Shown: positions 9,071-17,354 of the stretch, piece after piece
Layout of the letters: every line of letters starts with the position of its first letter
Position numbering within the stretch: the first letter of the stretch is position 1
DNA from: Trueperaceae bacterium
GTDB taxonomy: Bacteria; Deinococcota; Deinococci; Deinococcales; Trueperaceae
Direction: 5' to 3'
DNA: 64,000 nucleotides
Assembly: GCA_036381035.1 (NCBI GenBank)
Contig: DASVDQ010000024.1
Location: 33,742-97,741, forward strand
Translations under genes and position numbers: made by a program
Notes under the pieces: model-generated
Databases searched by the model: none
What the model was told of the DNA's origin: nothing
Seen by the model: only the letters and a program-made list of their open reading frames with translations

Positions 9071-9667
9071 TCAGACGGCGCGCCGGTTGCTGATGGCCCT
9101 GCCGAGCGTGACCTCGTCGGCGTACTCGAGGTCGCCGCCCACCGGCAGGCCGTAGGCGATGCGGCTCACGGTGATGGGCAGGTCCTGCAGCTGCCTGGCG
9201 AGGTAGAGCGCCGTGGCCTCGCCCTCGACCGTCGTGGACGTGGCCAGCACGACCTCGGAGACGCCGGCGAGGCGGTCCAGGAGGGCCGCGACCGTGAGCT
9301 CCTCGGGGCCCACGCCGTTCATGGGGCTGAGGGCGCCGTGCAGCACGTGGTAGAGGCCGCGGAACTCGCCGCTCCTCTCGATCGCCAGCACGTCGGCGGG
9401 CTGCTCGACGACGCAGATCGTCGCGCGGTCGCGCGTCTCGTCGGTGCAGACGGCGCAGGCCTCCTCGCCGGCGCTCATGACGTTGAAGCAGACGGGGCAG
9501 CGCGCCAGGCCGCTCTTGGCGCCCAACAGCGCCTCGGCCAGCGCCCTGACGTCCTCCTCCGGCCTGTTGAAGAGGTGGAAGGCGAGGCGCTGGGCGCTCT
9601 TCGGCCCGATGCCGGGCAGCCGCCCCAGCTCGCGTATCAGCGTGGTGAGGGGGGTGGGGTACCTCAC
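9071..9667 (-). CDS. recR: Recombination mediator RecR
   Basis: RecR forms a ring clamp and works with RecO to load RecA. The 198-residue product starts with the helix-hairpin-helix (LIRELGRLPGIGPKSAQRLA), has a Cys4 zinc finger (CPVCFNV and CAVC), and a Toprim domain with ICVVEQPADVLAIE, followed by the C-terminal Walker-B-like region. GTG 9667 begins 22 nt after the ybaB stop, giving the widespread dnaX-ybaB-recR order. Length and all motifs are normal. Confidence 0.97.
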   Translation of the reverse strand: MRYPTPLTTLIRELGRLPGIGPKSAQRLAFHLFNRPEEDVRALAEALLGAKSGLARCPVCFNVMSAGEEACAVCTDETRDRATICVVEQPADVLAIERSGEFRGLYHVLHGALSPMNGVGPEELTVAALLDRLAGVSEVVLATSTTVEGEATALYLARQLQDLPITVSRIAYGLPVGGDLEYADEVTLGRAISNRRAV

Positions 9668-9689
9668 TCCGGCCCGCTTCTCGTCGCGG

Positions 9690-10001
9690 TCAGAAGAGCC
9701 CTCCCAGGCCGGCCATGCCGCCCATGACCGAGCCGAGCTCCCGCTCCTGCAGCTCCTTCGCCCGCCGCTGCGCCTCCGACACCGCGGCCGTCACGAGGTC
9801 CTCGAGCATCTCCACGTCCTCGGGGTCGACGACGCTCCTGTCGATGCGCACCGACGCGATCGTGCCGTCGCCCTTGGCCACGGCCGTGACCATGCCGGCG
9901 CCGGCCGACCCCTCCACCGTCATCTCCGCCAGGCGCTCCTGGGCCTCGGCCATCTTCTGCTGGGCCCTCTGCGCCTCCTTCATCAGCTTCTGGATGTTCA
10001 T
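9690..10001 (-). CDS. Nucleoid-associated protein YbaB/EbfC
   Basis: A 103-residue DNA-binding protein of the YbaB/EbfC family, which forms small tweezer-like dimers on the nucleoid. The start MNIQKLMKEAQRAQQKMAE is typical, as is the centre IASVRIDRSVVDPEDVEMLEDL. The C-terminus is Gly/Met-rich (GSVMGGMAGLGG). It lies between dnaX (32 bp upstream) and recR (22 bp downstream) in a conserved operon. Its role beside dnaX and recR is not established, although coexpression with recombination genes is common. Confidence 0.93.
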   Translation of the reverse strand: MNIQKLMKEAQRAQQKMAEAQERLAEMTVEGSAGAGMVTAVAKGDGTIASVRIDRSVVDPEDVEMLEDLVTAAVSEAQRRAKELQERELGSVMGGMAGLGGLF

Positions 10002-10033
10002 GCGTCTCCTCGGGCCCGCTGGGGGCCGCTGCC

Positions 10034-11998
10034 TCAGCGGTCGTCCGGCGCGGCGCCGAACTCGAGGCGGTCCTGTCCTTCGTCATCGTATCCCTGGGGT
10101 TCGTCCTCGGACGCATCCGGCGCTGCGTCGCCCAGGGCGCTCTCGCCCCGCGGCGCGCGCGGCCTGAACTCGATCACGCGTCCGGGGAAGAGCTGCTGGA
10201 GCTGGGCCAGCGAGGAGCCGGGCGCGGACCCGGCGGGCGTCTCCTCGGCCGCTTCGCCCAGCGGCTCGGCGGGCGACTCGTCCCAGAAGCCGGCCGGCAG
10301 CTCCTCGTACGCCTCGTCCACCGCCGACGGCGCCTCGGCCTCGGCTGGCGCCGCGTCGTCGGTGCCCGCCTCGTCGTCTGGCTCCTCGCCTGGCGCCGCG
10401 TCGGGGAGGTCCGGGGTCGGCGCTGCGGCCTCCCGGCCCGACGCGGCGTCGCCGCCGCGCGCTGCCGGGCCGGGCGCTCCTCCCGTCCTCGCCCCTCCGG
10501 CGCTCCGCGGACCGGTGGCGGGCGCGTCGTCGGCGCCCGCGGCGAGCCTGCGCCGCCCGCCCGAGCCGCTGCCGCGCGGGCCCTTGAGCTCGACGGTGAG
10601 GCCCGGCCCGGCGACCCGCGCGATCAGCTCCTCGAGCTCCGCGCGGCGGGCGAGCACCTGCTCGTAGTGGAAGCGCCAGTTCTCGCCGAAGGTGACCGTG
10701 ACGCGGCCGCCCTCCTCGGCGGCCTGCGCGGGCTGCAGGAGGGCCTTGAGCTGCGGCGCGGCGGCCGAGCGCACGGCGTGCCAGGAGAACTGTCGCCGGC
10801 CCGCGCCGCCGGCGCCCTCCGCGCCCGCGGGGGCCCGGTCGGGCGCGGCCTCCGCGTCAGGGGCCCCCGGAGCGTCCCCGGCGGGGCCCGGCGGCGGCGC
10901 TTCCGCGGCGCTCGGGCGCGAGGGCGGGGCGTCCGCGACCACGGGCTCCTCCGACGCGGCCCCGCGCGCGCCCTGGGCGGACGCGCCGGCGCCGGCGGCC
11001 TTGATCAACGCGACCTCCAGGCCGTAGAGGTCGTCGCGGCGGGTGAACCTGTCCTGCTCCTCGTCGAGCGCGTGGATCAGCGCCACGAGCCGCGACGCGT
11101 CGTCTCCGCGCCCCAGGGCCTCGTGGAGGAGGTCGCGCAGGGTGCGGCCGAGCTGCTCGGCGACCGTGCGCGGCGCGAAGCCAGCGCGGTAGAGGTCGCC
11201 CGCCTGCGGGAGTAGCGCGGCCAGGTCGCCGCCGATGAGGGCCTCGGCGAGGGCGACGAGCCGCTCGCGGGGCGGCAGGCCCAGCGCGTCCTCCGCCGCG
11301 GACGCCGTGATGGGACCGCCGCCGACGAGCAGCCGCTCGAGCAGCGACTCCGCGTCGCGCATCGCGCCGTCGGCCGCCCTGGCGACGAGGGCCAGCGCCG
11401 CCTCCTCGGCCTCCACGCCGGCCTCGGAGCAGAGGCGCGCGAGCTTGCCGAGGATCTCGGCGTCGGTGAGGCGCCTGAACCTGAAGTGCTGGCAGCGGGA
11501 GAGGATCGTGGGCGGCAGCTTCTCCGGCTCGGTGGTGGCGAGCACGAACATCAGCCCGGGCGGCGGCTCCTCGAGCGTCTTCAGCAGCGCGTTCGCGGCC
11601 GGCCGGCTGAGCATGTGGGCCTCGTCGAGGATCCACACGCGCGTGCCGCCGCGCAGGCTGGCCAGCCCCACGCGCTCGCGCAGGGCCCGCACGTCGTCGA
11701 CCGAGTTGTTCGAGGCGGCGTCGAGCTCGATCACGTCGGGATGGGCGCCGTCGCGCACCAGGCGGCACGACTCGCACTCGCCGCAGGGTCTGTCGGCGGG
11801 GTCCTCCCGCTCGCAGTTCACGGCCATCGCCATGAGGCGCGCCGTCGTCGTCTTGCCGACGCCGCGAGGCCCCGAGAACAGGTAGGCGTGACCGGTGAGG
11901 CCCCGCGCCACGGCCGAGGCCAGCACGTCCTTGACGTGCTCCTGCCCCACGACCTGGTCGAAGGTGTAGGGCCTGGCGCGCTGGTAGAGGGCCGTCAT
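10034..11998 (-). CDS. dnaX: DNA polymerase III subunit tau/gamma
   Basis: DnaX is the clamp-loader ATPase and polymerase organiser. The 654-residue product has the Walker A GPRGVGKTT at ~43-51, a four-Cys zinc module (CEREDPADRPCGECESC), the Walker B/DEAH stretch DEAHML and the SRC motif LSRCQHFRF. A ~250-residue C-terminal tau region follows, rich in Ala/Pro/Glu. Thermus makes gamma by slippage on an A-run; I see no A- or T-run here, so only the long form is predicted. The start ATG 11998 is preceded by a TACACT box 10 nt upstream, so the leader is only a few bases. It is first in dnaX-ybaB-recR. Confidence 0.95.
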   Translation of the reverse strand: MTALYQRARPYTFDQVVGQEHVKDVLASAVARGLTGHAYLFSGPRGVGKTTTARLMAMAVNCEREDPADRPCGECESCRLVRDGAHPDVIELDAASNNSVDDVRALRERVGLASLRGGTRVWILDEAHMLSRPAANALLKTLEEPPPGLMFVLATTEPEKLPPTILSRCQHFRFRRLTDAEILGKLARLCSEAGVEAEEAALALVARAADGAMRDAESLLERLLVGGGPITASAAEDALGLPPRERLVALAEALIGGDLAALLPQAGDLYRAGFAPRTVAEQLGRTLRDLLHEALGRGDDASRLVALIHALDEEQDRFTRRDDLYGLEVALIKAAGAGASAQGARGAASEEPVVADAPPSRPSAAEAPPPGPAGDAPGAPDAEAAPDRAPAGAEGAGGAGRRQFSWHAVRSAAAPQLKALLQPAQAAEEGGRVTVTFGENWRFHYEQVLARRAELEELIARVAGPGLTVELKGPRGSGSGGRRRLAAGADDAPATGPRSAGGARTGGAPGPAARGGDAASGREAAAPTPDLPDAAPGEEPDDEAGTDDAAPAEAEAPSAVDEAYEELPAGFWDESPAEPLGEAAEETPAGSAPGSSLAQLQQLFPGRVIEFRPRAPRGESALGDAAPDASEDEPQGYDDEGQDRLEFGAAPDDR

Positions 11999-12008
11999 CC
12001 CCGCCGGC

Positions 12009-12014
12009 AGTGTA
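12009..12014 (-). promoter_or_regulatory. Extended -10 box (TGC-TACACT) of dnaX operon
   Basis: TGC-TACACT on the minus strand is 10 nt from ATG 11998, leaving at most a few leader bases before the start codon. Confidence 0.6.
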
Positions 12015-12115
12015 GCACCGCCCGTCGCCGCTTCCCGGTGCGGGGCGGCGCGAGGATCCGCGTCCTGGTCGGGGCTCGTCCGCGTCGACTCCCGGGCGGG
12101 GCGCGCCCCGGGTGC

Positions 12116-12121
12116 TACCAT
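12116..12121 (+). promoter_or_regulatory. Extended -10 box (TGC-TACCAT) of the patatin-like gene, leaderless type
   Basis: TACCAT ends 7 nt before ATG 12129 and physically overlaps the upstream ATG at 12120, so that first ATG cannot be in the transcript. Confidence 0.65.
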
Positions 12122-12128
12122 GTCCCGC

Positions 12129-13043
12129 ATGTCCGAGGCGGGCAGCGGCGCGGCCGTCGGGGTCGCCCTCGGCGGCGGCGCGGCCCGCGGGGTGGCGCAC
12201 GTGGGGGCCCTCAAGGCGCTCGACGCCGCCGGGGTGCGAGTCGCCGGCGTGGCCGGCACGAGCTACGGAGCCGTGATAGCGGCGCTCTACGCGCTGGGCA
12301 GCCCCGCGCTCGAGATCGAGCGCACGGTGCGCGCCCAGGACGTCGCCGAGCTGTGGCGGCAGGCCCTCGACTTCGGCCTGCACGAGGGCGGCCTGGTGCG
12401 CGGACGGCGCCTGTCGAGCTGGCTCGACCGGAAGTTCTTCATGGGCGCCACGTTCGCCGACGTCCGCGTGCCCCTGGCCATCGCCTGCACCGACCTCGCC
12501 ACCGGCCGCCTGCGCGTCCTGCGGTCCGGCGCGATCGCCGACGCCGTGCGGGCCTCGTGCGCCCTGCCCGGCGTCTTCGCCCCGGTGCGCCTGGGCGACG
12601 AGGTGCTCATCGACGGCGGCCTGGTCGAGACGGTCCCGTTCCGGGCGTTGGAGACCCTGGGGGTCCCGCTGATGATCGGCGTCCACGCCGGCGTCGACGT
12701 CAGCCGCTCGCGCTTCGTCAGGGCGGTCAGGCGCCTCGCCGCCTCGCGGCGCGGACGCGCCTACTACCGCCGCACGGGGGCGCTCGGCGCGCGCGGCGCC
12801 GCGAGGCAGCTCGCGCGCGGCCTGGCGATCTCCGCGCGCTCCTACAGCCGGCCCGTGCGCGCGCCGCGCGGCGCCTACGTGGTGTCGGTCGACCCTGGCG
12901 TCGCCTGGTGGGACTTCCACCGCTCGCCGCAGTCGATCGCGGCGGGCGAGGCGGCGATGGCGGCGCTCCTGCGCCGCCTGCGCGAGGAGGGTCGGTTGGC
13001 CGCGCGGAGCGGCGACGAGCGCGCCGCGCTGCGGGCCGTGTGA
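12129..13043 (+). CDS. Patatin-like phospholipase (RssA-type)
   Basis: A 304-residue cytoplasmic or membrane-peripheral acyl hydrolase. It has the oxyanion loop LGGGAARGVAHVG near residue 17, the nucleophile elbow GTSYG (Ser of the Ser-Asp dyad), and the Asp in LIDGGLVETVPF. Bacterial patatin-like proteins of this size usually act as lipases or esterases; the substrate is unknown. There are two in-frame ATGs 9 bp apart. I use the second because the first overlaps the TACCAT -10 box. The gene is divergent from dnaX with ~130 bp between starts and convergent with the FAD oxidoreductase gene. Confidence 0.85.
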   Translation: MSEAGSGAAVGVALGGGAARGVAHVGALKALDAAGVRVAGVAGTSYGAVIAALYALGSPALEIERTVRAQDVAELWRQALDFGLHEGGLVRGRRLSSWLDRKFFMGATFADVRVPLAIACTDLATGRLRVLRSGAIADAVRASCALPGVFAPVRLGDEVLIDGGLVETVPFRALETLGVPLMIGVHAGVDVSRSRFVRAVRRLAASRRGRAYYRRTGALGARGAARQLARGLAISARSYSRPVRAPRGAYVVSVDPGVAWWDFHRSPQSIAAGEAAMAALLRRLREEGRLAARSGDERAALRAV

Positions 13044-13057
13044 GGCGGCACGCGACC

Positions 13058-13108
13058 GGCGGACCGCGCCCGGCCGGCGCGGCGGGACGAGGCGCCTGCC
13101 GGTCCGCC
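13058..13108. terminator. Candidate bidirectional terminator hairpin
   Basis: A perfect 9-bp inverted repeat GGCGGACCG (13058-13066) / CGGTCCGCC (13100-13108) encloses a nested GGCGC/GCGCC repeat. It lies between the convergent patatin and FAD-oxidoreductase genes. There is no U-tract. Confidence 0.35.
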
Positions 13109-13110
13109 CC

Positions 13111-14970
13111 TCAACGCGGCGGCGCCTCCGCCAGTGGCGTGACCCGCGCCAGGGCGGCGGCCAGCGCGTAGGCCTGGCCGCGGTCGAGGGGGCCCGGCGG
13201 CGGGTCGGCGCGCCAGGCGAGGCCGCTGCCGTGGAGCGCCTCCCAGCCGTCGTCCGGCGGGCAGAACTCGAGCAGGCAGGCCGCCGCCTTGGTGACCGCG
13301 GCGGCGACCTCGGGCGTGAGCGGCGCGTCGGGCGCCGCCCGCGCCAGCGCGGCGTCGACGATCGCCTGGCCGAGGTCGGGGCGCAGGTGGAAGCGGGTGG
13401 CCACGTTCGCGAGCAGGTAGGCGAACGAGAGCGTCGTGACGGGCGTGGCGAGGCCCGGGTCGTTGGCGTAGCCGCCCGTCGCCAGGCCCCGCGCGACGAG
13501 CGTGCGGAACGCCTCGTAGTGGGGGTGGTCGACGGGTCCGGCGGCGCGCCGCGGGCGCACGTCGGGCAGGTAGGCTCCGCGCGCGGCGAGCCTCTCGCGC
13601 ACCGCCGCCACGGTGGCGGGGTCGCGGGACGCGGTCTGCGGGCTCAGCCCCTCGCGCGCGGCCAGCGCCGCCGCCACGCCGGCGGCCTCGGCCATCGCCA
13701 TCCCGAACGGGACGACGCGGGCGCTGGCGAACGCCACGGGGTCGTAGCCGGCGCTGCGCCCCACCACCCACAGGCCCGAAGGTCCTCCCGAGGGCACCAT
13801 CATGCACAGGCGCCCGCCGTACATCTCGGGCACGCCCCACACGAACCCGGTGTCGTGCGGGGTCATCGACTGCGCGTCGAGCGGGTATCCCCCGGCGGCG
13901 ACGTCCTGCGCGGTCACGCGGTTGTCGAGGACGTCGTCGGCCGTGAGGGTGCAGCGCGCCCTCAGGTGCCGGCTCTCGCGCACGTAGAGCCGCTCGGCGC
14001 CGCCGGCGAACACGGCACCCTCGAAGCCGGGCACGTGGTCCGCCAGGTACGCGACGATGCGGGGGCCCTCGTCCAGCCCGCGCCTCCTGCCCTCCTCGCG
14101 CGACGCCGGGTCGAGGGGGTCGATGCCGTAGAGCAGCAGGGCGTTGATGAGGACCGTGCCGTCCTCCTGGAGGCCGACGTTCAGCCCGCGCAGGCGCAGG
14201 TCGGCCCGGCTCGGCTGGTAGGCCGCCGGCACGCCGCCGAAGGGCCCCCACACGACGCGGTCCTTGGCGACGGCGTAGTCGCGCCCGCGGGCGCGCACGC
14301 CGGCGACCAGCTCCCGCCAGTCGACGCCGGCGACGCGCAGGACGAGGGTGTCGGCCATGCGCTGTCCGACCCCGTACGCCGACCAGCCCACGTCGAAGGG
14401 CGCGCCGGCGGCGGCCGCCAGGTCGGCGTCGCCGCTGCCGTCGATCACCTGGCCGGCGCCGACCTCGAACGCGCGCTCGTCGCCCGCCACGAACGCGAGG
14501 CCCGTGACGACGCCCGGCGCCGCGACGACGGGCTCGACCGCGCGCGCCGACCTCACGACCCGCACGCCGGCGCCCTCCAGCAGGCGCTCGAACGCCTTCT
14601 CGGCGTCGGGCACGTCGAACGACTCGCCGCGCCCCACCAGGCGCCACCAGCGGTCGAAGAGGCCCAGCTGGTAGTCGTGGGGCTGGGTCTTGAGGTCGAG
14701 GACGTTGAGCTCGCCCAGTACGAACAGGCCGCCGACCCTGTCGTCGGGCGTGACGAGCATCGTCTCTGCGCCCTCCTCCGCGGCCGCCACGGCGGCGGCG
14801 ATCGCCTCCGGCTCGCTGCCGTAGACGACGACGTCGACGGCGATGCGGGTCGCCTCCCGCGCGCCGGCCGCCGCCGGACCGTCGTGGACTGGGGGCGCCG
14901 CGAGCGACCAGGCGGCGAGCGCGGCTAGGCACGCGCAGGCGAAGCGCGCGACCCATGCCCGGGGCCTCAA
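13111..14970 (-). CDS. Exported FAD-dependent oxidoreductase (FAD_oxidored-type)
   Basis: A 619-residue flavoprotein with an N-terminal signal peptide (Arg-containing start, hydrophobic ACACLAALAAWSLAA, then APPVHDG). The dinucleotide-binding strand is VDVVVYGSEPEAIAAAVAAAEEG, the variant with SEP in the glycine loop that I associate with secreted FAD oxidoreductases of the xanthan-lyase-associated type. Later motifs are GQVIDGSGDADLAAAAG and, near residue ~430, LWVVGRSAGYDPVAFASARV. The substrate is unknown. The only start that keeps the signal peptide is TTG 14970, which overlaps the glycosyltransferase stop as TTGA, so the two genes are translationally coupled. A link to the same lipid or polysaccharide pathway is inferred from position only. 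Confidence 0.75.
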   Translation of the reverse strand: MRPRAWVARFACACLAALAAWSLAAPPVHDGPAAAGAREATRIAVDVVVYGSEPEAIAAAVAAAEEGAETMLVTPDDRVGGLFVLGELNVLDLKTQPHDYQLGLFDRWWRLVGRGESFDVPDAEKAFERLLEGAGVRVVRSARAVEPVVAAPGVVTGLAFVAGDERAFEVGAGQVIDGSGDADLAAAAGAPFDVGWSAYGVGQRMADTLVLRVAGVDWRELVAGVRARGRDYAVAKDRVVWGPFGGVPAAYQPSRADLRLRGLNVGLQEDGTVLINALLLYGIDPLDPASREEGRRRGLDEGPRIVAYLADHVPGFEGAVFAGGAERLYVRESRHLRARCTLTADDVLDNRVTAQDVAAGGYPLDAQSMTPHDTGFVWGVPEMYGGRLCMMVPSGGPSGLWVVGRSAGYDPVAFASARVVPFGMAMAEAAGVAAALAAREGLSPQTASRDPATVAAVRERLAARGAYLPDVRPRRAAGPVDHPHYEAFRTLVARGLATGGYANDPGLATPVTTLSFAYLLANVATRFHLRPDLGQAIVDAALARAAPDAPLTPEVAAAVTKAAACLLEFCPPDDGWEALHGSGLAWRADPPPGPLDRGQAYALAAALARVTPLAEAPPR

Positions 14971-16130
14971 GCCCTGCCTCCCGCGGGCTCCTTGCGCACC
15001 AGCTCGGCCAGCACCGTGTCGGCGACGCGGTAGGCGGCGTCGGCGCGCCCGAGTCGGCGCGCCGCGGCGCGCATCGCCTCGAGCCGCTCGCGCTCGGCCA
15101 GTAGGCGCCCGAGCTTGAACGTGAGCGTCGACAGCGGCTCCGCGCTGAGGGCCGCGCCGTTCTCGAGCAGGACGGCGGCGTTCGCCTCCTCCTGCAGCGG
15201 GTAGGGGCTGACGAGGATCAGGGGCAGCCCGGCGGCGAGCGCCTCGCTGGAGGTCAGCCCGCCCGGCTTCGTCAGGACCAGGTCGGCGGCCGCCATGCGC
15301 GCGGGCACGTCGTCGACGTGGCCGTGCACGCGCACGCGCACGGGCCCGTCGGGCTCGACGTAGCGCCGGCCCAGCCGCGCGAGCCGCTGGCTGCGGCCGG
15401 TGACGACCTCCACGTCGAGGGGCCAGCGCAGGCGCCTGAGCCGCTCCAGCACGCCGGACAGGTCCTCCTCCTCGAGGCCGCCGGCCATGACGAGGAGGAC
15501 GTCGCGGTCCTCGTGCAGCCCGAGCCGCGCCCGGGCCTCCGCCTTGCCGGGCAGGCGGGAGAAGGACGGGTCGACGGGGATGCCGGTGACGCGCACGCGA
15601 TGCTCGTCGACGCCGGCGGAGACCAGGTGCACCTTCACCTCCTCGATCGCGACGAAGTACCTGGCGATGCCCGGCTGCAGCCAGAGGCTGTGGGCGAAGA
15701 AGTCGGTGATGACCTCGGCCTGCGGCAGGGGCGCGCGGCGGCGCATGCGTCCCGCCATCACCTCGGGGCCGAGGAAGTGCGTGTGCACGAGCGCGCGGGG
15801 GGCGAAGCGGTCGATGATGCGCGGCAGCTCGTAGGACAGCATGCGGACCACCCGCGCCCGCAGACGCCGCTGCTGCGAGAGGGCCTCTGTCGGGCGCCGG
15901 TCCATGCGGCGGCCGAGCCACTCGACGAGGTCGGGGACGCTGCGGACGAGCTCGAAGTAGGCCTGCCGGTAGAGGCGCCTGAACGGCGCCGCCGTGTGCT
16001 CGAGGAGGTCGACGTGGCGCGCCTGCGCCCCCCGCTCCAGCAGCGCCGACTCGAGGGCCCTGGCGCAGGCGACGTGCCCTCCGCCGATCGAAGCAGACAG
16101 CACCAGCACGCGCTCGCCCGACGCAGGCAC
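14967..16130 (-). CDS. MGDG-synthase-type glycosyltransferase (GT28-like)
   Basis: A 387-residue glycosyltransferase of the monogalactosyl-diacylglycerol synthase/UgtP family. These enzymes transfer sugars from nucleotide-sugars to diacylglycerol at the inner membrane face. It starts with the acceptor-side strand VLVLSASIGGGHVACARALE and a long helical region. The C-terminal Rossmann domain carries the donor loop VLTKPGGLTSSEALAAGLPLIL and a following YPLQEEANAAVLLENGAA segment. GTG 16130 is chosen because a TATGCT box lies 6 nt upstream. It forms a two-gene unit with the downstream FAD oxidoreductase. Glycolipids are abundant in Deinococcota membranes, which fits this role. Confidence 0.82.
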   Translation of the reverse strand: MPASGERVLVLSASIGGGHVACARALESALLERGAQARHVDLLEHTAAPFRRLYRQAYFELVRSVPDLVEWLGRRMDRRPTEALSQQRRLRARVVRMLSYELPRIIDRFAPRALVHTHFLGPEVMAGRMRRRAPLPQAEVITDFFAHSLWLQPGIARYFVAIEEVKVHLVSAGVDEHRVRVTGIPVDPSFSRLPGKAEARARLGLHEDRDVLLVMAGGLEEEDLSGVLERLRRLRWPLDVEVVTGRSQRLARLGRRYVEPDGPVRVRVHGHVDDVPARMAAADLVLTKPGGLTSSEALAAGLPLILVSPYPLQEEANAAVLLENGAALSAEPLSTLTFKLGRLLAERERLEAMRAAARRLGRADAAYRVADTVLAELVRKEPAGGRA

Positions 16131-16136
16131 CAGGCC

Positions 16137-16142
16137 AGCATA
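16137..16142 (-). promoter_or_regulatory. -10 box (TATGCT) of the glycosyltransferase operon, leaderless type
   Basis: TATGCT on the minus strand is 6 nt from GTG 16130. The divergent lipoprotein promoter begins only about 30 bp away. Confidence 0.55.
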
Positions 16143-16171
16143 GCCGCAAGAGGCTCTCAGACGGCCGGTGT

Positions 16172-16190
16172 TAGCATGCTGCGCGGAGGT
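16172..16190 (+). promoter_or_regulatory. -10 box (TGT-TAGCAT) and GGAGGT ribosome site of the PrcB-like lipoprotein
   Basis: TAGCAT (16172-16177) is followed by GGAGGT (16185-16190), 3 nt before ATG 16194. An ATG at 16176 overlaps the -10 box and is rejected as start. This gene uses a short leader with a strong Shine-Dalgarno, unlike many neighbours. Confidence 0.6.
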
Positions 16191-16193
16191 CAC

Positions 16194-17273
16194 ATGCGCT
16201 CTAGGACACTGCTCTGCCTCTCGATACTGGCCACGGTGCTGGTCGCGTGCGAGCCGGAGGCGGAGCGCAGCGCCTCCGACGTGTTCCTCTACGGCGACGA
16301 GCCCCGTCGCCTGACGTTCTTCTACGGCGGGCCCGGCGAGCTGGGGTACGAGGGCGGCACGCTGGAGCTCGAGGACGCCCCGGCCGACGACGAGCGCCGC
16401 GCCGCCGACGTCAGCGTGCGGAGCGCCCTGCTCGTCGACGGCGAGCCCTACCTCAGCGCCCCGCTCGAGCCGCTCGACGAGCCGCCTGCCGCCGCCGTGC
16501 GCATCCCGCTCACGACCGACATGCAGCTCACCGTGAACCATGACGTGGGCGAGGTCGTCTACTACGACGGCAGCAGCTACCTGACGCTGGTGGAGGACGG
16601 CTCGCCCGGCGTGACGCAGCGCGTGGTGCCGCGACCGCGCCTCAACGAGCTGCGCGGGCTGGGCCAGCTCACGAACGAGGAGGCCGACGCGCTGGCCGCC
16701 GCGCTCGAGGAGCGCGGGCCGTTCGTGCTCGTCGAGCTCGACGAGTCCACGCTGCCCCCCCACCCGATCGACGGCCTGGCCGAGCAGCGCCGCACCGGGC
16801 TCTACGTGCAGTCGAGCATCGCCACCGACGAGGAGGCGTTCCGCCCCTCGCCCCGGCAGCTCGCGTGGGAGGTCGTCGCCAGCGGCACGCAGGCGACCGG
16901 CGTGGAGGCGCCGCGCTTCGAGCTGATCGCGACGCGGCAGCAGCTCGTCTCGTTCTGGTCGCGCGTGCACGCCAGCCAGCTGCAGCCGCCGCCCCTCCCC
17001 GACGCCGACCTCTCGCGCGAGACCCTCGTGGCGATCTTCCAGGGCCGGCAGCCCACCGGCGGCTACTCCGTGCAGGCGCGCCGCGTCTCCGAGGAGCAGG
17101 GGGAGCTCTACGTCGACGTCGAGTTCGTCGAGCCGGCCCCCGGGGCCGCCACCACGCAGGCCGTGACGAGCCCGTGGACGCTGGTGCGCGTGCTGCGCAG
17201 CGGCTACCCGGTGGCGTGGATCAGGGACGTCTCCGACGGCACGCTCGTGGGGGTGGCGCGGCGTACGGAGTGA
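16194..17273 (+). CDS. Lipoprotein with C-terminal PrcB-like domain
   Basis: A 359-residue exported lipoprotein. The first 20 residues are a lipoprotein signal (RSRTLLCLSILATVLVAC) with lipobox LVAC. A ~220-residue N-terminal region without recognisable family follows. The C-terminal ~120 residues contain ETLVAIFQGRQPTGGYSVQ and a following VDVEFVEPAPG segment, the pattern of the PrcB_C domain named after a spirochaete protease-complex component. The domain probably mediates protein binding on the outside of the cell. The gene is divergent from the glycosyltransferase operon and convergent with dgt. Confidence 0.75.
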   Translation: MRSRTLLCLSILATVLVACEPEAERSASDVFLYGDEPRRLTFFYGGPGELGYEGGTLELEDAPADDERRAADVSVRSALLVDGEPYLSAPLEPLDEPPAAAVRIPLTTDMQLTVNHDVGEVVYYDGSSYLTLVEDGSPGVTQRVVPRPRLNELRGLGQLTNEEADALAAALEERGPFVLVELDESTLPPHPIDGLAEQRRTGLYVQSSIATDEEAFRPSPRQLAWEVVASGTQATGVEAPRFELIATRQQLVSFWSRVHASQLQPPPLPDADLSRETLVAIFQGRQPTGGYSVQARRVSEEQGELYVDVEFVEPAPGAATTQAVTSPWTLVRVLRSGYPVAWIRDVSDGTLVGVARRTE

Positions 17274-17302
17274 GCGCCCTGGGCCCACGGCCGGAGCGCG
17301 GC

Positions 17303-17318
17303 GCCGCCGAAGGGCGGC
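17303..17318. terminator. Candidate hairpin between convergent PrcB-like and dgt genes
   Basis: GCCGCC (17303-17308), loop GAAG, GGCGGC (17313-17318). A 6-bp GC stem with a 4-nt loop, no U-tract; the role is inferred from position. Confidence 0.3.
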
Positions 17319-17354
17319 CCGCCGCTCGCCCGACCTGCGCCGCTCGCGGCCCCC

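Noticed and set aside
10034..11998. Thermus-like slippage site in dnaX
   Set aside because: No run of A or T long enough for polymerase or ribosome slippage is present.
12120..12128. First ATG of the patatin-like gene (12120)
   Set aside because: It overlaps the TACCAT -10 box, so it would not be in the transcript; the second ATG fits the leaderless spacing.
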